A stretch of DNA of 64,000 nt, from NCBI GenBank assembly GCA_031292255.1, contig JARLHN010000038.1, positions 49,324 through 113,323 of the forward strand, given 5' to 3'. The position numbers were made by a program, and so were the translations under genes. Shown piece by piece: positions 45,815 through 54,436 of this stretch (position 1 is its first letter; every line of letters starts with the position of its first letter). The notes beneath the pieces are model-generated. The model saw only the letters and a program-made list of their open reading frames with translations, had not been told where the DNA came from and did no database searches. The stretch is from Oryzomonas sp. (GTDB lineage: Bacteria > Desulfobacterota > Desulfuromonadia > Geobacterales > Pseudopelobacteraceae).

Positions 45815-46571
45815 ATGCCCTCTCTATACGAATGAATATGCGATAAATTATCATGTAGAGGACGATAATGCCAAACAACTCTATGGCCATCTGCCACAGA
45901 ATGATGCCCCTACCTTCAATGGTAACCCGCCGCATATTTTCAACGATGAACACCAGAGGATTAAGAAACAGTAAGGCTTTCCAACGGCTTTCGACCGTAT
46001 CAATAGAGTAGATTACCGGTGTAGCGAAAAACAGGAACTGTAACAAAAAAGCGGAGGCCAGTTTGACATCTCGATAATAAACATTGAGGGCAGCCAGAAA
46101 AATAGAGATAGAGGTTGTGAACGTAACCAACATCACCATGAGAGGAAACAACCAGAGAAAATTCCAAGTTAGTGGCGTCCGATAAACTATCAATAATATA
46201 AAATAAACCAAAAGGCCAATAAGGTAATCAATAAAGTTAATGGCAACCCCGGAGAGGGGAATGATCTCGCGAGGGAAATAAATCTTGGTAACTAAATTGA
46301 AATTGCTTGAAAGACTGGTAACCGCAAAATTGGTTGATCCGGAAAAAAATGTCCACGGCAGGACACCAGCATAAAAGAAAAGAACGTAGGGATAATCTTT
46401 ATGGCTCGTCTGCAAAACAACACCAAAAATAAAGGTAAACAGCAACATAAGGCTGACCGGCTGTAGTATCGCCCAAAGTATGCCAATTGAAGTCTGTTTG
46501 TAACGGATCAGAAATTCCCGCCAGACAAAAACAAGCAAAAGGTCCCTATAAGTATATAGGCGCTTAAGCAC
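45798..46571 (-). CDS. Polysaccharide ABC exporter permease (Wzm/KpsM type)
   Basis: The 257-residue ABC-2-type permease has six spans and the family signature YRDLLLVFVWREFLIRYKQTSIGILWAILQP. Together with the ATPase it exports undecaprenyl-linked polysaccharide across the inner membrane, so the locus makes a glycan by the ABC-transporter-dependent route. AT-rich like the ATPase gene. Confidence 0.94.
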   Translation of the reverse strand: MLKRLYTYRDLLLVFVWREFLIRYKQTSIGILWAILQPVSLMLLFTFIFGVVLQTSHKDYPYVLFFYAGVLPWTFFSGSTNFAVTSLSSNFNLVTKIYFPREIIPLSGVAINFIDYLIGLLVYFILLIVYRTPLTWNFLWLFPLMVMLVTFTTSISIFLAALNVYYRDVKLASAFLLQFLFFATPVIYSIDTVESRWKALLFLNPLVFIVENMRRVTIEGRGIILWQMAIELFGIIVLYMIIYRIFIRIERAFADVI

Positions 46572-46639
46572 GGAAGAACCTGATTCGAAAACAATTCGGG
46601 GTGAATGATTTTATGACGGCCTTTGACTGTTTCATGGCG

Positions 46640-47542
46640 TCAAGTATAATGAAAACCATCTTTTTTGTATAGTGATGACAACACCCCGGCAAAAAAGCCG
46701 ATGCCGAAGCGCCCCATTTCCCGGCATCGCCTGATGGGGAGCAGATATAACGGCGCCTGCCGGGAACAGTTGAGAATGACGATGAGCCAGGTAACCAGCG
46801 GATATTTCGACCGCAAGCCATAGAACGAATGCCCCACGGACCTTGGTTTGCGAAAATTCGGCACCAGCAGCGGGGGATGAAAATAATTCAGATCCGCAAC
46901 GTTTTCCGAGTGCTTGCCGGCCATGAGAAACCTGATGACGAACTCCACGTCCTCCTGGCCGATAAAGTGAGCCATGAATCCCCCCAATTCAGCCAAAACA
47001 TCCCGTCGATAGGCGGTACAACGACTGGTCATGAAATAGGGGTCATGGAAACCGTAGCGTCCCCGGATCAGGGCAAAGCTGGCATGGCCATGGGGTATCA
47101 CCGCATCCAAGCCCGCCTTTTGTTCGAATCGATTGTCAAGGACCTTAAGGAAATCCCGCTGCAATATAGTGGTATCGTCGTCAAGGAAAAGAACGATCTC
47201 TCCACGTGACCGGGATAAACCGAAGTTCCTCGAATACCCCATTTTCCCGAAGTTCATGTCAAGGGGGAGATAGACTATGGGAAGATCGTCTTTAAAATGT
47301 TCCGCTAATTGTCTGCCTCCATCCGTGCCGTTTCGATCTTCTACGAGAACGACTTCAAAACGCTCCCTGCCGTATTGCTGCTGGGCAAGAGAATGAAGAA
47401 TTCCGGAAAGCAAGTCGAGCCGGCCGTAAAAATTGATGATACAGGATATCCGGATACCATCCCGTGCCGGCGGCACGGAACAATCCCCCGACAAATCGAA
47501 GGGAAACAGCTTATAGAGCCACTTAAGCAGAAACCGTCTCAT
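46640..47542 (-). CDS. Family 2 glycosyltransferase
   Basis: The ATG at 47542 overlaps the stop of the UbiA-type gene (ATGA), so I prefer it to the Met at 47560. About 300 residues: ISCIINFYGRLDLLSGILHSLAQQQYGRERFEVVLVEDRN (GT-A opening), GEIVLFLDDDTTILQRDFL (DDD as the metal motif), YFMTSRCTAYRRDVLAELGGF and GQEDVEFVIRFL with the catalytic-type ED. A hydrophobic stretch near the C-terminus may sit at the membrane. Acceptor unknown. Confidence 0.9.
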   Translation of the reverse strand: MRRFLLKWLYKLFPFDLSGDCSVPPARDGIRISCIINFYGRLDLLSGILHSLAQQQYGRERFEVVLVEDRNGTDGGRQLAEHFKDDLPIVYLPLDMNFGKMGYSRNFGLSRSRGEIVLFLDDDTTILQRDFLKVLDNRFEQKAGLDAVIPHGHASFALIRGRYGFHDPYFMTSRCTAYRRDVLAELGGFMAHFIGQEDVEFVIRFLMAGKHSENVADLNYFHPPLLVPNFRKPRSVGHSFYGLRSKYPLVTWLIVILNCSRQAPLYLLPIRRCREMGRFGIGFFAGVLSSLYKKDGFHYT

Positions 47543-48405
47543 GGAGCGTATATTCCCCATCCTACCATCATCGCCCAGGCAAGCCCAACGATAAAGAGGG
47601 GTAAATCCCTGAGCAGCGACTCGGTTGGGTCACCCCCTTTTCCGGACTGAATCCTGAGGATATAGCGCAATAGCCCGAAACAGCAGAGCGGAACCGAGTA
47701 GATGAGTACCGCCGAGTGGCGCGTGATCACATAGAGGGTGTAGGTCACCAGCGCGGCGGCTCCGGTCATGTACATGGTTCCGTTTAAAAAGCCTTCGGGA
47801 TAAGTGGCAAGAGCCTTGCGATGGTTGGCGGCGGTTGCTCCCAGCCGGTTCTTCTCGCTGAGGCGCTTGCCGGTGCTGAGGAAGATCGCCAGCAGAAACA
47901 CGCTCAGAAAAAGCCACTCCGAGATCGTCACCCCGAATGCAGCTCCCCCGGCTTCGAGTCTCAGCAAAAATCCGGCCGAGATGCAAAATATGTCAACCAG
48001 CGCATATTCTTTCAATCTGATCGAATAGGCGCTGGAGACGAGACCGTATAACAGCAAAAACAACAAAAACGATGTGGATACCGTCCAGGCAAGGATGACG
48101 GCGACAAGAGCAAGTGCAAGGGCGAGCGTGCCGGCGGAGGTGGATGATACACGGCCGGACGGCAACGATCGCAATCTTTTATCGGGATGATTGCGATCAT
48201 TTTCAATATCCAGAAGATCATTGAGGATATAGGTAGCGCTCGACGCCAAACAGAAGGATGTGAACGGGATCAGCGCAGCGGGACGCAGAACGGACGTGAA
48301 TAACGTTCCCCCCAGAAAGGGCGGAAAGTAGATCATCAGGTTTTTCAGCCATTGTGCCGGCCGAAGCAGAGAAAGGTAGCAGCGGAGGCGGGTTAATAAA
48401 GGCAT
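47539..48405 (-). CDS. UbiA-family prenyltransferase, DPPR-synthase-like
   Basis: I place the start at the Met at 48405 (LTRLRCYLSLLRPAQWLKNLMIYFPP), giving 288 residues with eight to nine spans; the frame extending to 48555 would add about 50 unlikely residues. The Asp-rich motif NDLLDIENDRNHPDKRLRSLPSG and a second motif near residue 185 match the UbiA superfamily, closest to decaprenyl-phosphate phosphoribosyltransferase. It would attach a ribose-phosphate-type sugar to polyprenyl phosphate, giving a lipid-linked donor for a glycan. The DprE1/DprE2 partners are not obvious here, so this stays inference. Confidence 0.82.
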   Translation of the reverse strand: MPLLTRLRCYLSLLRPAQWLKNLMIYFPPFLGGTLFTSVLRPAALIPFTSFCLASSATYILNDLLDIENDRNHPDKRLRSLPSGRVSSTSAGTLALALALVAVILAWTVSTSFLLFLLLYGLVSSAYSIRLKEYALVDIFCISAGFLLRLEAGGAAFGVTISEWLFLSVFLLAIFLSTGKRLSEKNRLGATAANHRKALATYPEGFLNGTMYMTGAAALVTYTLYVITRHSAVLIYSVPLCCFGLLRYILRIQSGKGGDPTESLLRDLPLFIVGLAWAMMVGWGIYAP

Positions 48406-48457
48406 GACGTGCGACACCGTTTTATGCGCTGACGGGCAAACACCCACCGGACCAAGA

Positions 48458-49300
48458 TCAGGCAAACCCGACTTCCCGGGATTCTTCCAACAACGCTTCA
48501 AGCTCTGCAATCTGGAAATCGCTGAGATCGAGGACTTCAGCCTCTCTGGTCGCACTCAGCACCAATTCGGGTTCGTGTATGAGACCGAGACCGATCCTGT
48601 GGCAGGCCAGGTTGACGAAACGGACGATAGTCAGCATCTTGTTGACCACATCCCAATTTTCGATATGGTGATCCCTCACCACATCACAGAACATGGTCGG
48701 GAAGTTCCAGTGCTGCATCAGGCGGTAGCCCTGTTCGACGTGCATGACCTCGAAGATGTCGGCGATCAGTTCTTCATCGAACATGGAGCTGATCACGCCG
48801 GCATCCACCAGACGCTCGATAGCCTTGAGCAGGTACAGCTTGCCCACATCGTGCAGAAGGGCTGCCAGGTAAGTTTCGTCCGCGACCCCGCGCATGCCGC
48901 AGGCATGGGCAAGCCAACGCGCGCCGAGGGCCGAGCCGTGACTATGGAGCCAAAGCTGCTTCATGTAACGGTCGAGCGCATCATTCCGGGATGTGTGCAC
49001 GGTAGCCTGGGATGCGGCGATGGCAAGATTAATGACCTGCTGCGCCCCCAGGCGGATGACGGCCTCCTTGATGGTGGCGACCTTGGTGCGCCCCATGTAC
49101 ATAGGCGAATTGGCCATTTTCAGCATCTGGGTCGCCAAGGACTGGTCTTCGATCGCCACGTGGGCGACCTCATCCACCGTAAAGTCGTAATCGGAAAGCA
49201 TGCGTTGCAACTTGAGGGCAACAGGATGAAAGATCGGCAGCTCTATAGGTTGTGACGCCAGCAGCTTCCTGACGGTATCCGGTATGGCGGTGGTGGTCAT
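48458..49300 (-). CDS. HDOD-domain signalling protein
   Basis: The ATG at 49300 follows GAAGGAG and gives 280 residues; the frame starting at 49339 has no such site. Residues 20-210 form an HDOD domain (ELPIFHPVALKLQRMLSDYDFTVDEVAHVAIEDQSLATQMLKMANSPMY; ALLHDVGKLYLL), an HD-related fold without clear catalytic HD pair usage. Such proteins bind partners in signalling, motility or stress control. It follows the DUF815 gene by 215 bases, in which I see nothing notable. Confidence 0.9.
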   Translation of the reverse strand: MTTTAIPDTVRKLLASQPIELPIFHPVALKLQRMLSDYDFTVDEVAHVAIEDQSLATQMLKMANSPMYMGRTKVATIKEAVIRLGAQQVINLAIAASQATVHTSRNDALDRYMKQLWLHSHGSALGARWLAHACGMRGVADETYLAALLHDVGKLYLLKAIERLVDAGVISSMFDEELIADIFEVMHVEQGYRLMQHWNFPTMFCDVVRDHHIENWDVVNKMLTIVRFVNLACHRIGLGLIHEPELVLSATREAEVLDLSDFQIAELEALLEESREVGFA

Positions 49301-49515
49301 AAAACAGCATCTCCTTCGCAGAAAGGGGGTTGAGGGCAACCGCTTAGTTAGTTGCCTGAAACCTGTTACGCCGGAATTTCATGCCGGCAGACGATCATGG
49401 CGCTACCGGGATCTGGTGTTCACTCGGTGTGATAACTTTAATAAATACACCACAATATCTCATAAAGCTACTACTTTCCAAGGGTTGATCACGTCGTCAA
49501 CAGCACACGAACCGG

Positions 49516-50400
49516 TCAGGAAGTGGGTTTCATTCGCCTGCCTTTTTTTGACAGCCCCAGACGCCCTTCAAGATCATCCACGAACTGGCGGGCCGAACGT
49601 CCGCTGCGGCGGGCATTATACATCGACCACTTCAACGCCAGGTCGCACAATTCCGGGTCTTTTACCGGAAGCCCCCTGCGGGCCGCATAATAACGGACCA
49701 CGTCAAGGTACTCATCCTGGTCGAGACTGTAAAATCCGAAGGTCAAACCAAAGCGGTCGGACAAAGCCAGCTTTTCCCCCACGGCCTCCTCGGGATGTAT
49801 CTCCAGCTCGCCGGTGTTGTCCTCCATCCGTTCCGGCATGAGATGACGGCGGTTTGAGGTGGCATAGATCAGCACATTGCCGGGGCGCTCCTCGATATCA
49901 CCGTCCAACAGGGTCTTGAGGGCGCGAAAATCACCCTCCCCTTCGTCGAACGAAAGATCGTCGCAGAACAGGATAAAGCGGTACTGCGTGCCCCGCAGCA
50001 GGGAAGTGATGTGGGGGAGCGACATGATGTCCCAGCGTTTGAGCTCGACGATCCGCAATCCCCGTGAGGCGAACGGCTTCAGAAGCCCCTTGACCAACGA
50101 CGATTTGCCGCACCCCCGTTCGCCCCACAGGAGCACATTGTTGGCCGGCAGCCCATTAACGAACTGGGTGGTGTTGCGAATGACCTCTTCCTTGATGTCG
50201 TCAATGCCCACCAACTCGTCCATGTCGTAAAGATGGGGGTTCACCACCGGCGCCAGCCGGCCCTGCTCACCCGTCCGCTCCCAGCGAAACGCCAGAAAAT
50301 GTTCATAATCAGGGGGGGCGGGTGCGGCAGGCATCATCCCTTCAATGAGCCGATCCACCCTTTCCAGCAATGCTTCGAATCTGTCCGCGCTATCTTTCAT
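49516..50400 (-). CDS. DUF815 AAA+ ATPase
   Basis: The 294-residue protein has Walker A GERGCGKSS at 93-101, Walker B ILFCDDLSFDEGEGDF, sensor-type TSNRRHLMPE and the DUF815-specific opening DELVGIDDIKEEVIRNTTQFVNGLPANNVLLWG. It is a P-loop ATPase of unknown process, conserved in proteobacteria. It follows the Cys-tailed 133-residue gene by 9 bases and shares an apparent operon with it. Confidence 0.92.
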   Translation of the reverse strand: MKDSADRFEALLERVDRLIEGMMPAAPAPPDYEHFLAFRWERTGEQGRLAPVVNPHLYDMDELVGIDDIKEEVIRNTTQFVNGLPANNVLLWGERGCGKSSLVKGLLKPFASRGLRIVELKRWDIMSLPHITSLLRGTQYRFILFCDDLSFDEGEGDFRALKTLLDGDIEERPGNVLIYATSNRRHLMPERMEDNTGELEIHPEEAVGEKLALSDRFGLTFGFYSLDQDEYLDVVRYYAARRGLPVKDPELCDLALKWSMYNARRSGRSARQFVDDLEGRLGLSKKGRRMKPTS

Positions 50401-50409
50401 GGCTCTTTT

Positions 50410-50811
50410 TCAGCACCCGCAACCACAGTTGTGGCATACCTTTCTAAACTCGCTGGACGGCGCGATGGTTTCCGGGGCAAAGGCGACCCGCCGCACCGCC
50501 GAGCCGATATCATTCATGATATCGAGATGTTCGCTCTTACCGATGATATGCCCGACACACTGGTTGGCATGACCGTCATCGGGCGAGGAGATCCTGACGC
50601 TGTTCAACAGGTCGGCATAGCTTGTTATCTTGATGGTAGTATCACGGTTATGCACGATGTTGAGCGCAACGCCCAGCCTTTTCATGTCCCGCGACAGATT
50701 CTCGTAAAAATGCCGAAAGACCTCTGCGTCAAAGTCGAAATACCACTCCTTTCGGACGTGTTCCTGGGCCAGGATCGTTATGGTCATCTCTTTCAATCGT
50801 TTGCCAGCCAT
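50410..50811 (-). CDS. Uncharacterised protein with a CxxCGCGC tail
   Basis: The 133-residue protein starts with MAGKRLKEMTITILAQEHVRKEWYFDFDAEVFRHFYENLSRDMKRLG and ends VCHNCGCGC, a four-cysteine tail that could bind a metal or iron-sulfur cluster. Another Cys lies at about 85. The middle contains ITSYADLLNSVRISSPDDGHANQCVGHIIGKSEHLDIMNDIGSAVRR. No signal peptide or membrane span. I do not recognise a family. It sits between the 167-residue gene (28 bases) and DUF815 (9 bases). Confidence 0.75.
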   Translation of the reverse strand: MAGKRLKEMTITILAQEHVRKEWYFDFDAEVFRHFYENLSRDMKRLGVALNIVHNRDTTIKITSYADLLNSVRISSPDDGHANQCVGHIIGKSEHLDIMNDIGSAVRRVAFAPETIAPSSEFRKVCHNCGCGC

Positions 50812-50839
50812 GGTCCGTCTATCCCTTTACAAGTAAATT

Positions 50840-51343
50840 TCAGTCCCGAAGAGGACACTCCGCCTCCCAGGCAAAATAGCCGTCGCCGACTATGGCAAGG
50901 AAGCTTTCGATACGCCGGCGGTAATAGTCGGTCTGCGCAGCTTCATCCTCAAGAAAATCCAGCTCTTCCCTTGAGATCAGGTGTTGGCCGTGCAGAAAGC
51001 GATACAACTCCCGGATACCGTCAAGATGCCGCTCCAGAATGCGCATCTCCGGATCGAGCGTATGGGTGATGAACCACGTCGCCGCAAAGCGCCTGACAAT
51101 GCCCGGTTGCGGCCGAACCACATTCCGGCGGGCGAAATCAACGAGAAAGTCCCGCAGATAGAGATCGGCGCTGAAGGCCATCTCCGATGCCTGCTGCTGC
51201 GTCATGCCGTTTTTGACCAGGTTCAGGTAAAAACGTTTGAGCAACTCCCGGCAGCACTCATCCAGCCGGAGTTCATCGTCGAAAGACACACGCTCAAAAT
51301 CATCGTGTTCAAATACTATTTCGGGCTGCTTCAGTTCACTCAT
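50840..51343 (-). CDS. Uncharacterised helical protein
   Basis: The 167-residue protein is soluble and mostly helical, with CCRELLKRFYLNLVKNGMTQQQASEMAFSADLYLRDFLVDFARRNVV and GIVRRFAATWFITHTLDPEMRILERHLDGIRELYRFL. No catalytic motif is evident. It lies 19 bases after the aminopeptidase gene and 28 before the Cys-tailed gene, suggesting shared transcription with DUF815. No function can be assigned. Confidence 0.72.
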   Translation of the reverse strand: MSELKQPEIVFEHDDFERVSFDDELRLDECCRELLKRFYLNLVKNGMTQQQASEMAFSADLYLRDFLVDFARRNVVRPQPGIVRRFAATWFITHTLDPEMRILERHLDGIRELYRFLHGQHLISREELDFLEDEAAQTDYYRRRIESFLAIVGDGYFAWEAECPLRD

Positions 51344-51362
51344 ATGAACCAGGTAACTCCTG

Positions 51363-52460
51363 TCACGGATTCAGTTCCAGCAAGTCCTTATGGACGAATG
51401 TGCCCTGCTTCTGGATCAGGACGCCATCAAACCGGATCTCGCCGTCGGAAAGGATTCTGACCAGATCCCAGTGTACGGCGGAGCGATTGCCGTTGTCGCA
51501 CTCATCATAGGCCTGGCCCGGGGTGAAGTGGATCGAGCCGAAGATCTTCTCGTCAAAGAGGATATTCCGCATCGGCCGGCGAATGCCCGGATTGATCCCC
51601 AAGGAAAACTCTCCGATGTAGCGGGCTCCCTCATCGGTATCCAGGATCTTGTTGAGCGCCCCGCTCATGCCGGCCTCGGCACAGGCCTCGACGATTCTGC
51701 CGTCCTTGAACTCGAACCGTACGCCGTTGAATTCCTTGCCCTGGTAGATGCTGGGGCAATTATAGGTGATATGCCCCTGGACAGAATCCCTGACCGGTGC
51801 GGTGAACACCTCGCCGTCCGGCATGTTCAAACGTCCGTCGCATTTGATCCCCGGCAGGCCTTCGATGCTGAAGGCCAAATCCGTATCCGGCGCAACGATA
51901 CGGACCTCTTTGGTTTTGTCTATCAGCTTCTTGAGTCTGGCCTGTTTTTTCGACTCTGCGTTCCAGTCGATGCAGCAGGCCGAAAACAGGTAATCCTCGT
52001 ACTCATCCAGGCTCATCCCCGCTTCCTGGGCAGCGGCGTGGGTCGGATAGCGGGTAACAACCCAGCGGGTATGCTTGACCCGATGGTCCACCAGCGGCTT
52101 GGTGAGCTTCTGGTAGGCCACCATGGCTTCCTGGCGGGCATTGGCCATGACCATGGAGTTGTCGCCGGCCCCGATGCCGATATAGACGGTCAACGTCTTG
52201 AAGAAGTCCAGTTTGTGCCGGGGGAAATAGTCCAACTGCTGTTTGTTGGCCAAGTTGTAGAAATTGCGGTCGATCTCGGGAACGGAGAAGACATACTCGA
52301 CATACGCGGCGCCACGTTTAAGGCAAAGGGAGTGGAGTTCCTTGACCAGGGGAAGCGCTTCGAGTCCGGCGGCGTTGATCAGCACCACATCGCCCTTTTT
52401 CACCCGCGTTGAATAATCCACCAATATCTCAGCGAACTGAGTGATTCTAGGATCTTTCAT
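51363..52460 (-). CDS. M29-family aminopeptidase
   Basis: The 365-residue metallopeptidase matches the AmpS/AmpT family: NPGIRRPMRNILFDEKIFGSIHFTPGQAYDECDNGNRSAVHWDLVRI holds the metal ligands (Glu, His, HxD), and QHLMVA-like N-terminal features precede IDWNAESKKQARLKKLI. Family members remove N-terminal residues from peptides using two metal ions. It is the first gene of the group that runs to the HDOD gene. Confidence 0.9.
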   Translation of the reverse strand: MKDPRITQFAEILVDYSTRVKKGDVVLINAAGLEALPLVKELHSLCLKRGAAYVEYVFSVPEIDRNFYNLANKQQLDYFPRHKLDFFKTLTVYIGIGAGDNSMVMANARQEAMVAYQKLTKPLVDHRVKHTRWVVTRYPTHAAAQEAGMSLDEYEDYLFSACCIDWNAESKKQARLKKLIDKTKEVRIVAPDTDLAFSIEGLPGIKCDGRLNMPDGEVFTAPVRDSVQGHITYNCPSIYQGKEFNGVRFEFKDGRIVEACAEAGMSGALNKILDTDEGARYIGEFSLGINPGIRRPMRNILFDEKIFGSIHFTPGQAYDECDNGNRSAVHWDLVRILSDGEIRFDGVLIQKQGTFVHKDLLELNP

Positions 52461-52563
52461 CGCCTACGATTCCTTTGCACCGTCAGATTTTGGTTGCGCT
52501 TGGCCATTGCTCTGGTTATGGTAGCAGCCAAACACACTCATTCGGATTTGCGGAAAAACTATC

Positions 52564-53028
52564 ATGAACAGGCACAAAATTGAAACCAAAATCATGAGCC
52601 CCCTGATGGGGTCGCGCATCCCGCTCCCCAGCTATGCCACCGAAGGTTCGGCGGCCATGGACCTGAGGGCCTGCCTGGACGCCCCCCTGACGGTGCAGCC
52701 GGGTGAAACCGTGCTGATCCCCAGCGGCATTGCCATCAGCATCCATGACCGGAGCATGGTGGCCCTGCTGGTGCCACGCTCCGGGCTGGGTATCAAACAC
52801 GGGGTTGTGCTGGCAAACAGTGTCGGGGTTATCGATTCGGACTATCAGGGGGAAATCGGTATCGGCATACTCAACCGGGGCGCGGCGGCTTACACCGTGG
52901 AGCCCGGTGAGCGCATCTGCCAGATGCTGTTCATGCCGGTAGCGCAGGCGGAATTGAGCATTGTTGCAGAGTTCGGCCAGAACAGTTCACGCGGCGCAGG
53001 AGGTTTTGGCCACACCGGCAGGGATTGA
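52564..53028 (+). CDS. dut: Deoxyuridine 5'-triphosphate nucleotidohydrolase
   Basis: The 154-residue trimeric dUTPase keeps dUTP out of DNA and supplies dUMP. Motif I AMDLRA (31-36), motif II PRSGLGIKHG (71-80), motif III NSVGVIDSDYQGEI (85-98), motif IV RICQMLF and motif V SSRGAGGFGHTG (141-152) are present; the usual Ser of motif V (FGSTG) is His here. Convergent with the M16 gene 13 bases downstream. Confidence 0.94.
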   Translation: MNRHKIETKIMSPLMGSRIPLPSYATEGSAAMDLRACLDAPLTVQPGETVLIPSGIAISIHDRSMVALLVPRSGLGIKHGVVLANSVGVIDSDYQGEIGIGILNRGAAAYTVEPGERICQMLFMPVAQAELSIVAEFGQNSSRGAGGFGHTGRD

Positions 53029-53040
53029 GCGGAAAAGGCA

Positions 53041-54306
53041 TCAGAAGACCAGGCGTTCCTCGTCCAGATCAAGTGCGGCCGTTTTGCCCATCACTTCGAG
53101 ATTCAGCCTGCTGCCGTCAAACAGTTCTTTCGCCAAGGCCAGGATATCATCGGCGCCAACAGCGTCAAAGCCGGCCAGGACCTCCTCAACCGGCTGATAA
53201 CGCTGGAGATATATTTCATTCTTGGCCAGGCGGGTCATCAGACTGTCGGTGCTTTCCAGGGACATGAGGATCTTCCCCTTGAGTTGCTCCCGGGCGGAAT
53301 TGAGCTCGTCCGCCGGAACCGCTTCACGCTTCATCCGCCCCATTTCCCTCAGGGCAATGTCGATGACCTCACGGCAATGTACATGTTCCGTTCCGGCGTA
53401 AACCACCAGCGATCCCGAATCGGCGTGGGAGATGACATAGGAGTAGACCGAATAAGCCAAGCCCATTTTCTCGCGCACCTCTTCAAAGAGACGCGAACTC
53501 ATGCCGCCCCCAAGAATGGTGTTGAGCAGATACAGGGCATAGCGGTCGGGATGATCCTGGGGCAGGGCCCGGGTTCCCATGCAGATCAGGGATTGTTCCA
53601 GGTCGCGCTCGATAAGATTGATACTCCGGCCGGGTGAAGTGACAATCTTTCCGGCATGCCCCGGGGGGGCCCAGCTTGATGAAACCTCCGAAAATGCCGT
53701 TTCCATGAGATTGATCAAATCATTGTGGTTCACGTTGCCGGCAGCCGAGATGATGATATCCTCGGGGCGGTAACGGCTCTGCTTGAATGCGACGATGTCG
53801 TCACGGGAAATCCGGTTGATGGTATCTTCCGAGCCAAGCACCGATAGCCCCAGCGGATGTCCCTTCCAGAAGCTCTGGTGAAAATGGTCGTGAATGCACT
53901 CTTCCGGCGCGTCATCCCGCATCTTGATCTCTTGGAGGATGACCCTCCGTTCGCGCTCGATCTCGTCGACCGGAAAATTCGAATGGAGAAAGATATCGGA
54001 CAGCAGGTCCACCGCCCTGGGGAGGAAAGAGGCCAGCACCTTGGCGTAATAGCAGACATATTCGTGGCCGGTGAATGCGTTGAGGATGCCCCCCATGGAG
54101 TCGATCTCGTGGGATATCTGCCGTGCGGTGCGCCGCTTGGTTCCCTTGAAGAGGAGATGCTCGATGAAATGGGCGATACCGTTATGGTCAGGAGATTCGT
54201 GGCGCGTGCCGTTGGCCACCCAGATGCCGATGGATACGGTGTGCATATGTTCGACACGCTGACTGATGAGCCTGACGCCGTTGGAAAGGATTGTAAAATT
54301 TATCAT
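53041..54306 (-). CDS. M16-family zinc peptidase
   Basis: The 421-residue protein has the inverted zinc motif HFIEH (46-50) with the downstream Glu in VILQEIKMRDDAPEE, and the second-domain segment LGGGMSSRLFEEVREKMGLAYSVYSY. This is the short single-chain form similar to mitochondrial-processing-peptidase beta subunits and bacterial YmxG/PqqL-like proteins. No signal peptide is visible, so it is probably cytoplasmic. Substrate unknown. Confidence 0.93.
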   Translation of the reverse strand: MINFTILSNGVRLISQRVEHMHTVSIGIWVANGTRHESPDHNGIAHFIEHLLFKGTKRRTARQISHEIDSMGGILNAFTGHEYVCYYAKVLASFLPRAVDLLSDIFLHSNFPVDEIERERRVILQEIKMRDDAPEECIHDHFHQSFWKGHPLGLSVLGSEDTINRISRDDIVAFKQSRYRPEDIIISAAGNVNHNDLINLMETAFSEVSSSWAPPGHAGKIVTSPGRSINLIERDLEQSLICMGTRALPQDHPDRYALYLLNTILGGGMSSRLFEEVREKMGLAYSVYSYVISHADSGSLVVYAGTEHVHCREVIDIALREMGRMKREAVPADELNSAREQLKGKILMSLESTDSLMTRLAKNEIYLQRYQPVEEVLAGFDAVGADDILALAKELFDGSRLNLEVMGKTAALDLDEERLVF

Positions 54307-54436
54307 GACGCTATCATACCGTTTTTTTCAAAAAAATCCACCCTGTTAGGGGCATGCTTCCCAAAAAAGTATCTCTTGCGGCATGCTCCGGAAATTTGTT
54401 AGAAAGGTTCATTATCTCATTGCCTCAGGAGCACCC

